A DNA stretch of 39,317 bases from Planctomycetota bacterium (lineage in GTDB: Bacteria; Planctomycetota; E44-bin39): contig SOJX01000120.1 of the NCBI GenBank assembly GCA_004376375.1, positions 1 through 39,317 on the forward strand, read 5' to 3'. The notes below the pieces were generated by a model, which made no database searches, was not told where the DNA came from, and saw nothing but the letters and a program-made list of their open reading frames with translations. Shown here one piece after another: positions 31,993 through 39,317 of this stretch (positions within the stretch are counted from its first letter, which is position 1; each line of letters begins with the position of its first letter). Position numbers and translations under genes: made by a program.

Positions 31993-32882
31993 GCGAAGAG
32001 AAGCAGCCCCAGCTACCCAGGGACCCGCATGAACAACTGCAGGAAAGGATCCTGGCGGACTATCCCCGGCTCGGACCCGACGATACTTTCAAGTTCGCCT
32101 GCCATCCCGGAGTCCCGTGTTTCAATAAATGCTGCGGCGACGTGAACATCTTCCTCTCACCCTACGACGTGCTGCGAATGAAGAAGCGCCTCGGGATGAA
32201 ATCGAGCGACTTCCTCGAGAAATACACCCTCCTTCCCGTCCAGAAGGACATGAAGACGCCCGTTGTCATGCTGCGAATGAACGACGACGAGGCCAAAACA
32301 TGTCCGTTCCTGACCGACAAGGGATGCGATATCTACTCGGACAGGCCGTGGCCCTGCCGAATATATCCTCTGGGGCTGGCGGCGCAGAAAGACACGCCGG
32401 ACGGATGGCGGGGCGACCGCTTCTACTTCCTGCTCAAAGAGGAAGTCTGCAAGGGTTTCGACGAAACGAAAGAATGGACCGTACGCGGGTGGATCGACGA
32501 CCAGGGAATCGACGAATACAACGAGTGGGGCGAACACTTCAAGGAACTGACTCTCCACAAGTTCTTCGAGGAGGGTGGAACCCTTGCTCCCGAAAAGATG
32601 CACATGCTGTTTACGGCGTGCTACGACCAGGACAAGTTCAGGGAGTTCGTTCTTGGCAGCACGCTCCTGAAACGGTTTGAAATGGATGAGGATTTCGTCG
32701 AAGAGATGCGCTACGACGACGAGGCGCTGTTGCGGTTCGCGTTCCAGTGGCTGCGGTTCGGCCTCTTCGGCGAGCAGACCATGAAAGTGAAGGCGGAAAT
32801 CGCCGAGGCGTTCAAGGGAACGCTCGACAAGAAAGAGTTGTTCGATAAGGACCAGCCCAAAGGCCCTGAAAAGGAAAAATGA
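31989..32882 (+). CDS. YkgJ family cysteine-cluster protein
   Basis: This 297-residue protein has the YkgJ (CxxxxCC-type) pattern: C38 and 'PCFNKCCGDVNIFLSPYD' (C44, C48, C49), then 'TCPFLTDKGCDIYSDRPWPCRIYPLG'. Such proteins are predicted to bind zinc or an Fe-S cluster; no activity is established. It overlaps its upstream neighbour and qmoA by 4 bp each. The C-terminal half (about 150-297) is acidic and has no domain I recognise. Given the operon, a maturation or accessory role for AprBA/QmoABC is a reasonable hypothesis. Confidence 0.85.
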   Translation: MSEEKQPQLPRDPHEQLQERILADYPRLGPDDTFKFACHPGVPCFNKCCGDVNIFLSPYDVLRMKKRLGMKSSDFLEKYTLLPVQKDMKTPVVMLRMNDDEAKTCPFLTDKGCDIYSDRPWPCRIYPLGLAAQKDTPDGWRGDRFYFLLKEEVCKGFDETKEWTVRGWIDDQGIDEYNEWGEHFKELTLHKFFEEGGTLAPEKMHMLFTACYDQDKFREFVLGSTLLKRFEMDEDFVEEMRYDDEALLRFAFQWLRFGLFGEQTMKVKAEIAEAFKGTLDKKELFDKDQPKGPEKEK

Positions 32883-34138
32883 TGAGTGGAAACGGCAAAA
32901 AGGGAAAGATCCTGGTAGTCGGCGGCGGAATCAGCGGGATTTCAGCCGCCATCGAAGCGTCGGAAGCAGGCTGCGAGGTCGTTCTGGTGGAGAAGAATCC
33001 CTACCTGGGCGGCCGCGTCGTGCAGATGAACCAGTATTTCCCAAAACTCTGCCCGCCGTCCTGCGGCCTGGAGATAAACCTTCGCCGCATCAGGACGAGC
33101 CCGCGCATCCGGTGCCTGACAACGGCCCAGGTCGAAAAGATCACCGGCGGGCCGGGCAGCTACAAGGTAACCGTCCGGCAGGAGCCGCGCTACGTAAATG
33201 ATCTGTGCACGGCGTGCGGCGACTGCGTAGACGCATGCCCGGAGGAGCGGCCGGACGAATTCAATCTCGACATGGGCAAGACAAAAGCTATCTACAAAAC
33301 CGTCGAGACAGCCTACCCTGTGTGGTATGCAATCGACGGCGACGCCTGCAAGGGCGCGGAGTGCGGCAAGTGCGTGGAAGCATGCCAGTACAGCGCAATC
33401 GACCTGGATATGAAACCCGGGACGCACGAGCTTGACGTACAGGCGGTGATATTTGCGACCGGCTGGAGCCCCTACGATGCGACAAAACTGGAAAACATCG
33501 GGTTCGGAAAATACAAGAACGTAATCACCAACCTGATGATGGAGCGTCTTGCCTCGGACAGCGGTCCGACGGCCGGGAAAATCAAGCGGCCCTCGGATGA
33601 TAAGGATATCGAGAGCATCGCGTTTGTACAGTGCGCCGGTTCCCGCGACGAAAATCACATGGAGCAATGCTCGGGCGTCTGCTGCATGGGGTCGCTGAAA
33701 CAGACCCGCTACGTGCGCGAGCAGTACCCCGACGCGCAGATTTACATCTTCTATATCGACGTAAGAACGCCCGGAAGGCTGGAAGACTTCTACGCCGAAG
33801 TCCAGAAGGATGAGAAGGTAACTCTCATCAAGGGCAAGGTCGCCAAAATCACCGAGGACTCATCGGGTGACGTTGAAGTCGAGGCTGAAGATACTCTCTC
33901 CGGCAACCGCGTGAAACAGAAAGTCAATCTCGCGGTGCTGGCGACGGGCCTCGTACCCGCGGATCTTTCCTCGATTGAAATTGATGGCGGATTACAGAAA
34001 GACGAGTATGGTTTCCTGACCGGCGAACAGCCCGGACTGTTTAGCGCGGGATGCGCCAGACGCCCGGTGGAAGTGGCCGCGTGCGTGCGTGACGCCGCGG
34101 CAGCCGCCCTGAAAGCCATACAGTGCAGCGTGGAGTAA
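32879..34138 (+). CDS. qmoA: QmoA, quinone-interacting membrane-bound oxidoreductase flavoprotein subunit A
   Basis: QmoA (419 residues) is an HdrA-like FAD protein of the Qmo complex, which is thought to carry electrons from menaquinol to AprBA. FAD motif GGGISG lies at 15-20, followed by 'VEKNPYLGGRVVQMNQYFPKLCPPSCGLEINLRRI', the HdrA-type signature. Cluster cysteines are C110, C113, C116, C120 and C157, C162, C165, C169. 'AGSRDENHMEQCSGVCCMGSLKQ' is the second HdrA signature. Two adjacent ATGs (32879, 32882) are possible starts; the first overlaps the upstream stop. qmoB begins 3 bp after its stop. Confidence 0.95.
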   Translation: MMSGNGKKGKILVVGGGISGISAAIEASEAGCEVVLVEKNPYLGGRVVQMNQYFPKLCPPSCGLEINLRRIRTSPRIRCLTTAQVEKITGGPGSYKVTVRQEPRYVNDLCTACGDCVDACPEERPDEFNLDMGKTKAIYKTVETAYPVWYAIDGDACKGAECGKCVEACQYSAIDLDMKPGTHELDVQAVIFATGWSPYDATKLENIGFGKYKNVITNLMMERLASDSGPTAGKIKRPSDDKDIESIAFVQCAGSRDENHMEQCSGVCCMGSLKQTRYVREQYPDAQIYIFYIDVRTPGRLEDFYAEVQKDEKVTLIKGKVAKITEDSSGDVEVEAEDTLSGNRVKQKVNLAVLATGLVPADLSSIEIDGGLQKDEYGFLTGEQPGLFSAGCARRPVEVAACVRDAAAAALKAIQCSVE

Positions 34139-34141
34139 GCC

Positions 34142-36403
34142 ATGAGCGAGAAAAAAGTCGCCGTCTATATCTGCAAGGGTTGTGATATCGGAAAGTCGAT
34201 CAACGTCGACGCCATCCAGGAGGCCATCGACGAGGATTATGATGAAATCGAAGCCGACATCTGGCAAACGCACGATTGCCTGTGCGCCGATGAAGGTATC
34301 GAGCTTATCAAGAAGGACATCGGGGAAGGAGCAAACGCTCTTGTCGTGGCGGCGTGCTCGTCCCGCTTCAAGACGACCGATTTCCTCTTCGACGGGTGTT
34401 TCACCGACCGCGTCAATCTGCGTGAGCACGTGGTCTGGAGCCACGAGGCCGGCCACGAAGACACCCAGATGCTCGCGAACGATTACGTCGCCATGGGCAT
34501 CGCACGGGTGGGCAAGGCGGAGATCCCCGAGCCGTTCTCCGAAGAAATCAACAAGACCATCCTCGTGGTCGGCGGCGGGCACTCCGGCATGACGGCTGCC
34601 CTCGAAACGGCGAAAGCCGGCTACGAAGTCGTGCTGGTCGAAAAGGAAGACAAGCTCGGCGGGTGGCGGGGAAAATTCTCCCGCGTCTTTCCGACGAGCA
34701 GCCCGTACCGCGAGCTGCTGGAGCCGGACGTCAACGAGCGTATCGAGGAACTCCAGGGCAACGACAAGGTCACGATACATACATCCGCCTCCATTGAGAA
34801 GATCGCCGGACAGCCCGGCCAATTCGACGTTACCCTCAAGACGAACGGGTCGACCGAGAACTTCCGCGTCGGCGCTATCATACAGGCCACCGGCTGGCAA
34901 CCGTACGACGCGAACAAGCTAGGCCACCTGGGGTACGGCAAGTTCAAGAACGTTATCACCAACGTCGAGCTGGAAGAGCAGTTCACCCAGGGCAAGGTTA
35001 CCCGGCCTTCGGACGGCAAACCTGCAAAAAGGATTGCCTTTATCCAGTGCGCCGGCTCCCGCGACGAGGAGCACCTGCCTTACTGCTCGGCCGTCTGCTG
35101 CCGCGCGACGCTGAAACACTCGATCCGGATTCGCGAGCTTGACGGCGAAGCACAGGCATTTGTCCTTTACAAGGACATCCGTACCCCGGGCCAGTTTGAA
35201 GGCTTCTACCTCAGGGCCCAGGAAGACCCGGGCATCTTTTTCATGAAGGGCGAGGTTGAGAAGGTCGAAGATGCCGGCGGCGACAACCTGACCGTGGAAA
35301 TGACAGACACTCTCATCGATGAGCACGTCAAAGTCGAGGCGGACCTTGTGGTTCTGGCCACCGGTATGGTTCCGAACTCGGCCGACGGTGAAACTATCCG
35401 CAAGTATACTGACTCGCTTGGCATTATTGAAAAAGGCGAGGAGGGCGCTCAGCTTGAGATGGCCAAGACAACATCCGAGGAATTAAAAAGTTACGAAGGC
35501 ACGGAGATACTGAACCTCGACTACCGCCAGGGACCGGACTTCCCGGTGCTGAAATACAATTTCCCGGATTCGCACTTCATCTGCTTCCCTTACGAAACCA
35601 GGCGTACCGGCATCTACGCCGCCGGCTGCATGCGGGCCCCGAACGATACCGACGCCTGCCGTGAAGACGCGACGGGCGCGGCCCTCAAGGCAATTCAATG
35701 CCTGGAGCTGGCCGAAAAGGGGTATGCCGTTCATCCGCGCTGGGGCGACCAGTCGTGGCCGGAGTTTGCCATGCAGCGCTGCACGCAGTGCAAACGGTGT
35801 ACGGAAGAGTGTCCGTTCGGCACACTGAACGAGGACGCGAAAGGCACCCCGCTGGAGAATCCCCTGCGCTGCCGCCGGTGCGGCATCTGCCTGGGCGCGT
35901 GCCCCGAAAGAATCGTTTCGTTCAAGGACTATGCGGTCAATATCATCTCCGCCATGATCAAGGCCGTGCACGTGCCGGATGAAGACGAGGAAAAACCACG
36001 TATGCTCGGCCTGATCTGCGAAAACGACGCTTACCCCGCGCTTGACCTTGCCGGGATGAAGCGCATCCAGCACAGCGCGTTCATCCGGTTCATCCCGGTG
36101 CGCTGTCTCGGCTCCGTCAACGTAGTGTGGATCGCCGATGCCCTGTCGAAGGGCTATGACGGCATCCTGCTCGTCGGCTGCAAGTCCGGCGACGACTACC
36201 AGTGTCACTACATCCGTGGCAGCGAGCTTATGGGTACCCGCGGCGAAAATATCCAGGAAAAGCTGAAGCAGCTCGCCCTGGAGGAGGAGCGCGTGCGCGT
36301 GGAGGAGATCTCCATTACGGACGGCGAGAAGCTTGTGCAGATTATTAACGAGTTCGCGGAACAGATCGAAGAAGTCGGCATGAACCCGTTCAAGGGATTC
36401 TAG
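34142..36403 (+). CDS. qmoB: QmoB, HdrA/MvhD-like subunit of the Qmo complex
   Basis: QmoB (753 residues) joins an HdrA-like flavoprotein with a C-terminal MvhD-like domain. An N-terminal segment (about 1-135, 'VAVYICKGCDIGKSINVDAI') precedes the FAD motif 'ILVVGGGHSGMTAALETA' near 140-158. 'AGSRDEEHLPYCSAVCCRATLKHS' matches the HdrA signature. Two [4Fe-4S] motifs ('CTQCKRCTEECP', 'CRRCGICLGACP') lie near 545-590. The end, from about 620, with 'VGCKSGDDYQCHYIRGSELM', is MvhD-like. It is cytoplasmic, working with QmoA and the membrane subunit QmoC. Length is typical of QmoB. Confidence 0.95.
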   Translation: MSEKKVAVYICKGCDIGKSINVDAIQEAIDEDYDEIEADIWQTHDCLCADEGIELIKKDIGEGANALVVAACSSRFKTTDFLFDGCFTDRVNLREHVVWSHEAGHEDTQMLANDYVAMGIARVGKAEIPEPFSEEINKTILVVGGGHSGMTAALETAKAGYEVVLVEKEDKLGGWRGKFSRVFPTSSPYRELLEPDVNERIEELQGNDKVTIHTSASIEKIAGQPGQFDVTLKTNGSTENFRVGAIIQATGWQPYDANKLGHLGYGKFKNVITNVELEEQFTQGKVTRPSDGKPAKRIAFIQCAGSRDEEHLPYCSAVCCRATLKHSIRIRELDGEAQAFVLYKDIRTPGQFEGFYLRAQEDPGIFFMKGEVEKVEDAGGDNLTVEMTDTLIDEHVKVEADLVVLATGMVPNSADGETIRKYTDSLGIIEKGEEGAQLEMAKTTSEELKSYEGTEILNLDYRQGPDFPVLKYNFPDSHFICFPYETRRTGIYAAGCMRAPNDTDACREDATGAALKAIQCLELAEKGYAVHPRWGDQSWPEFAMQRCTQCKRCTEECPFGTLNEDAKGTPLENPLRCRRCGICLGACPERIVSFKDYAVNIISAMIKAVHVPDEDEEKPRMLGLICENDAYPALDLAGMKRIQHSAFIRFIPVRCLGSVNVVWIADALSKGYDGILLVGCKSGDDYQCHYIRGSELMGTRGENIQEKLKQLALEEERVRVEEISITDGEKLVQIINEFAEQIEEVGMNPFKGF

Positions 36404-36417
36404 GGAGCGTAAAAAGG

Positions 36418-37659
36418 ATGCCCGAGCCCACTCTGCTGAAACCGGACCAGAAATTCATCAACCGAATCATAAAGTCCGGCGGTGGAAATATCAAAAAGTG
36501 TTTTCAGTGCGCCACGTGCTCCGTGGTCTGCGAGTTGTCGCCGGATCGAAGGCCGTTTCCCAGAAAGGAAATGATCTGGGCGCAGTGGGGTCTTCAGGAC
36601 AGACTCCTCGCCGACCCGGACGTCTGGCTCTGCCACCAGTGCAACGACTGCTCGACGCATTGCCCGCGGGGAGCGAAGCCCAGCGAGGTGTTGGCGGCTC
36701 TCCGGAGGGAGAGCATAATCCACCATTCCGTTCCCCGTTTCCTCGGCAAATGGATGAACGACCCCAGGTACGTTCCGCTCATGCTGCTTATTCCGACGGT
36801 GCTTCTGGGGTTGGCCCTCCTGCTGAAAGACCCGATTGAAAGCGTCCTGGGTTTCTCGAAGCAGACCGGTGAGAGGATAGTGTTCTCATACTCCAGCATG
36901 TTTCCTCACTGGCTGCTGATTAGCTTCTTCCTGTTCTTCAGTTTGCTGGTTCTGCTTGCGATTATTGCCGGGGTTATGCGGTTCTGGCGGGCGATGAAGG
37001 CCGCAGACGCGCGAAGCGGTATGACCGGGCCTGCAAAGGGCCTGCGCGCGAGCATCATAGCAGCGCTGAAAAACATTATTACGCACGATAAATTCGCCAC
37101 GTGCTCGACGGAGCGCCCGCGGTTTTTGTCCCATTTCCTTGTATTCTACGGCTTCATAGCCCTGTTTGTGGTTTCGATATGGGCGATGACCGCAAAGTAT
37201 AATCCCCTGATTTACAGCTCTTTTGCTTACCCGTTCAGTTTCTGGAGCCCGTGGAGGATACTCGCCAATGTTGCCGGTATCGCGGTTGTCATCGGATGCC
37301 TGCTGATGATTATTGAGCGTCTGAATGAGAACAAGAAAGCCGGCGCCGGCAGCTATTTTGACTGGGCGTTCATCGGGATTCTCCTCTGCGTTGTGCTCTC
37401 CGGATTCGTTACTGAAATTCTGCACTACGGCCGGGTGGAGCCTCACAGGCATATTGTATACTTCGTACACCTGGTCTTTGTGTTTGCGCTCCTGATCTAC
37501 CTTCCCTATTCCAAGTTCGCGCACATGATCTATCGAACTACCGCCATGGTCTATGCCGAGTATTCCGGCCGGGACGCCGAAGCGCCGACGGCCGCGGCCG
37601 GTAAAAAACAGGAAGGTGAAAAAGAGGAAAAGAACAAGGCCGAAGAAAGCAAAGAATAA
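36418..37659 (+). CDS. qmoC: QmoC, HdrC-heme b membrane subunit of the Qmo complex
   Basis: QmoC (413 residues) is a fusion of an HdrC-like ferredoxin domain, C28, C31, C34, C38 and C72, C75, C78, C82 (the second in 'CHQCNDCSTHCPRG'), with a membrane cytochrome b domain. Six hydrophobic helices lie at about 120-140, 160-185, 235-260, 280-300, 318-342 and 345-370, with several His residues at helix ends (for example 'SHFLVFYGF', 'HIVYFVHLVFVF') as heme b candidates. It takes electrons from menaquinol. The C-terminal tail is Lys/Glu-rich. dsrJ follows after 63 bp. Confidence 0.95.
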   Translation: MPEPTLLKPDQKFINRIIKSGGGNIKKCFQCATCSVVCELSPDRRPFPRKEMIWAQWGLQDRLLADPDVWLCHQCNDCSTHCPRGAKPSEVLAALRRESIIHHSVPRFLGKWMNDPRYVPLMLLIPTVLLGLALLLKDPIESVLGFSKQTGERIVFSYSSMFPHWLLISFFLFFSLLVLLAIIAGVMRFWRAMKAADARSGMTGPAKGLRASIIAALKNIITHDKFATCSTERPRFLSHFLVFYGFIALFVVSIWAMTAKYNPLIYSSFAYPFSFWSPWRILANVAGIAVVIGCLLMIIERLNENKKAGAGSYFDWAFIGILLCVVLSGFVTEILHYGRVEPHRHIVYFVHLVFVFALLIYLPYSKFAHMIYRTTAMVYAEYSGRDAEAPTAAAGKKQEGEKEEKNKAEESKE

Positions 37660-37722
37660 TTGTCGCATTAGGGACAATCGCTCGCTTCGGCGACAACCAT
37701 AACGATGAGGTGGAGAGCCTAA

Positions 37723-38085
37723 ATGGAAGGCAATAAGATAATATTAGACGACAAAACAAAAATTATTGTCGTGGTGATTGCCGTACTGATCATACTTTTC
37801 CCGGTCGGGTACAGTGTCGTTGCTTTTGCCATTGCGCCGAGCGCTCAGCCTTTCCTCGAAGAAGCCGATGGTGAGCCATGCGTCAGGGATTTGAAGTATA
37901 TGCGCCATAATCACTGGGTTCTTCTGAAAAAGGTCAGGGACGAAGTCATACACGAAGCAAAACAAGCGGAAGTAAAGCTGAAAGACTGCAGGAAATGTCA
38001 CAAGAGCAGAGAGCGGTTCTGCGATAAATGCCATAATGCCGTGAATATAAATTTTAATTGTTTCGACTGTCACTATTATCCGTAA
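37723..38085 (+). CDS. dsrJ: DsrJ, periplasmic triheme cytochrome c
   Basis: This 120-residue protein has an uncleaved-looking N-terminal helix (about 12-37) and three heme c sites, CRKCH (89-93), CDKCH (100-104) and CFDCH (113-117). The segment 'GEPCVRDLKYMRHNHW' (C53) matches the DsrJ region that supplies the unusual cysteine ligand to one heme, so this is DsrJ and not a generic multiheme protein. In the DsrMKJOP complex it faces the periplasm together with DsrO. Here it follows qmoC directly, with no dsrM or dsrK. GAGGTGGAG precedes the ATG. Confidence 0.94.
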   Translation: MEGNKIILDDKTKIIVVVIAVLIILFPVGYSVVAFAIAPSAQPFLEEADGEPCVRDLKYMRHNHWVLLKKVRDEVIHEAKQAEVKLKDCRKCHKSRERFCDKCHNAVNINFNCFDCHYYP

Positions 38086-38167
38086 TGGGTTTCGGAAACC
38101 GGCTGCCGGGAAATGCAGGAAAGAGACGGGCGGGAGATAATTCCCGGAATCGAAAGGGAAGTAAACG

Positions 38168-38971
38168 ATGGGTAAAAGCAGGCGAAACTTCTTGAAGGGT
38201 ATCGGCTTTGCGACCGCTGCCGCGGGACTGGGGTTCAGCTTCCCGCTTCTGCGGGCGCTCGCGTCTTCCGGCGCAGCGTCTCACGGGGAAGGCGAAACGC
38301 TTTCCACGCAGCTGGGCATGGTCGTCGATATTAAGAAATGCTTAGATGAGAATGTTCGCCGCGCCTGCGCAAGTGCCTGCCATCTGGAGCACAACGTTCC
38401 CGAAATCCCGGACACCGCGGAAGAGATCAAATGGATCTGGAGCGAGGACTACAAAACCGTCTTCCCTGATCAGGCTCACGCCCGTACCGCTGACATGTAT
38501 AAGGATAAGCCGGTCCTCGTGCTGTGCAACCAGTGCGCCAAACCCGCATGCGCGAAGGTCTGCATCACCGGGGCCACGTTCAAAAGGGAATCGGACGGCA
38601 TCGTGATGATAGATATGCACAGGTGCGTCGGCTGCCGCTTCTGTATCGCCGCATGCCCTTACGGCGCGAGGAGTTTTAACTTCCGTGATCCCCGTCCTGC
38701 CCTCGCGAGGAAGGGAACGCTCCGGGAGGACTACCCCACCAGGGTTAAGGGAGCGGTGGAGAAATGTACCTTCTGTGTGGAGCGTCTCAGAGAGGGCCGT
38801 GAGCCCGCCTGCGTGGAAGCGGTAAAACAGGTTCCGGGAGGGGAAGGAGCGTTGACGTTCGGAGACCTGTCGGACCCGGACTCGGAAGTATCACGGCTTC
38901 TTCGTGAGAAACATACCATTTGCAGAAGAGTCGGTCTCGGGTTCGGACCTAACGTGTTTTATATCGTGTAA
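38168..38971 (+). CDS. dsrO: DsrO, Tat-exported periplasmic ferredoxin-like iron-sulfur protein
   Basis: This 267-residue protein has a twin-arginine signal ('[20 protein letters not shown]', residues 4-23), so it is exported folded with its clusters. Four cysteine groups follow: C58/C67/C71 region, C120, C123, C128, C132 ('[13 protein letters not shown]'), C153, C156, C159, C163 ('[12 protein letters not shown]') and C200, C203, C215. This is the DsrO/HmcB/NrfC pattern for several [4Fe-4S] clusters. It should pass electrons between the NrfD-type DsrP and the cytochrome DsrJ. dsrP begins 11 bp downstream. Confidence 0.95.
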   Translation: MGKSRRNFLKGIGFATAAAGLGFSFPLLRALASSGAASHGEGETLSTQLGMVVDIKKCLDENVRRACASACHLEHNVPEIPDTAEEIKWIWSEDYKTVFPDQAHARTADMYKDKPVLVLCNQCAKPACAKVCITGATFKRESDGIVMIDMHRCVGCRFCIAACPYGARSFNFRDPRPALARKGTLREDYPTRVKGAVEKCTFCVERLREGREPACVEAVKQVPGGEGALTFGDLSDPDSEVSRLLREKHTICRRVGLGFGPNVFYIV

Positions 38972-38982
38972 GGGTGGCCAGC

Positions 38983-39317
38983 ATGCTTGAGAGCGTGACA
39001 AAAGGAAGCAGACGATACTGGGGCCTGCTCGGATTCCTGGGGCTTGTCATTGTTGTCGGGCTGGTCGCCTACAGCCGGCAGTGGGTCAAGGGCCTGACAA
39101 TTACCGGGATGAGCCGCGACGTCACGTGGGGTCTGTACATCTCGCAGTTTACCTTTCTGGTCGGGGTGGCGGCTTCGGCCGTGATGGTGGTCCTGCCCTA
39201 CTACCTGCACAACTACAAAGCGTTCGGAAAGATGGTTATCCTGGGCGAGTTCCTTGCCGTGTCGGCCGTGCTCATGTGCATTCTATTCGTCGTTGTCGAC
39301 CTGGGGCAGCCGAAGAA
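38983..39317 (+). CDS. dsrP: DsrP, NrfD-type integral membrane quinone protein, 3'-truncated by the window
   Basis: The first 111 residues are visible: a basic start '[13 protein letters not shown]', a helix ('[21 protein letters not shown]'), the NrfD-family signature '[28 protein letters not shown]', and the start of a further helix ending 'VVDLGQPK'. DsrP exchanges electrons with the menaquinone pool and with DsrO. The ATG follows AAGGGTGG. About 270 further residues are expected beyond the window. Confidence 0.93.
   Translation, partial: MLESVTKGSRRYWGLLGFLGLVIVVGLVAYSRQWVKGLTITGMSRDVTWGLYISQFTFLVGVAASAVMVVLPYYLHNYKAFGKMVILGEFLAVSAVLMCILFVVVDLGQPK

Overview
The window reads as a moderately GC-rich bacterial chromosome segment from an anaerobic sulfate-reducing bacterium that very likely also runs the methyl branch of a Wood-Ljungdahl pathway. 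The key evidence is an adenylylsulfate reductase (aprBA) / Qmo complex (qmoABC) / dsrJOP block at the right end, and a methylenetetrahydrofolate reductase module (flavoprotein-MvhD fusion, metV, metF) on the left. No rRNA, CRISPR array, transposase or phage gene is visible. The lineage cannot be fixed from sequence alone. The many short word-like intergenic repeats resemble those I associate with uncultured or metagenome-derived lineages rather than compact model genomes.

Layout. 1-4641: the end of a DUF2339 membrane protein, then an OPT oligopeptide transporter with an M20 peptidase 2 bp downstream. 4642-9456: a repeat-rich spacer, a DUF2284 metal-binding protein, and an operon with its own promoter encoding the flavoprotein/MvhD fusion, MetV and MetF, closed by a perfect bidirectional terminator. 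9480-10535 (minus): a membrane-anchored ARPP-1-type protein. 10700-17836: the translation operon thrS-infC-rpmI-rplT-pheS-pheT, with a consensus promoter, a structured thrS leader, an AUC start for infC and repeat-filled spacers around rpmI. 17842-20184 (minus): a metallophosphoesterase and an SGNH hydrolase, divergent from smpB. 21040-22611 (minus): an AT-rich ankyrin-repeat membrane protein. 22922-25895: an SGNH protein, an MBOAT acyltransferase and an acyl carrier protein, an envelope O-acylation type cassette in which the MBOAT C-terminus lies in another frame. 25917-28025 (minus): an SLC13/DASS anion transporter behind a two-CBS-domain protein. 28481-28717 (minus): tRNA-Ala(CGC) and tRNA-Val(CAC). 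28955-39317: aprB-aprA-zinc ribbon-YkgJ-qmoA-qmoB-qmoC-dsrJ-dsrO-dsrP (cut by the window end).

How the genes fit together. AprBA reduces APS to sulfite with electrons expected from QmoABC. The dsrJOP genes (periplasmic triheme cytochrome, Tat-exported ferredoxin, NrfD-type quinone protein) follow qmoC directly, with no dsrM or dsrK between, which is the most unusual arrangement here. The SLC13 transporter with its CBS partner is a plausible anion (possibly sulfate) importer for the same pathway. MetVF with its NAD(P)H-type flavoprotein/MvhD fusion suggests soluble electron delivery to methylene-THF reduction. The housekeeping promoter consensus (TTGACA, 16-17 bp, TATAAT) recurs at many gene starts and helps settle several start codons.
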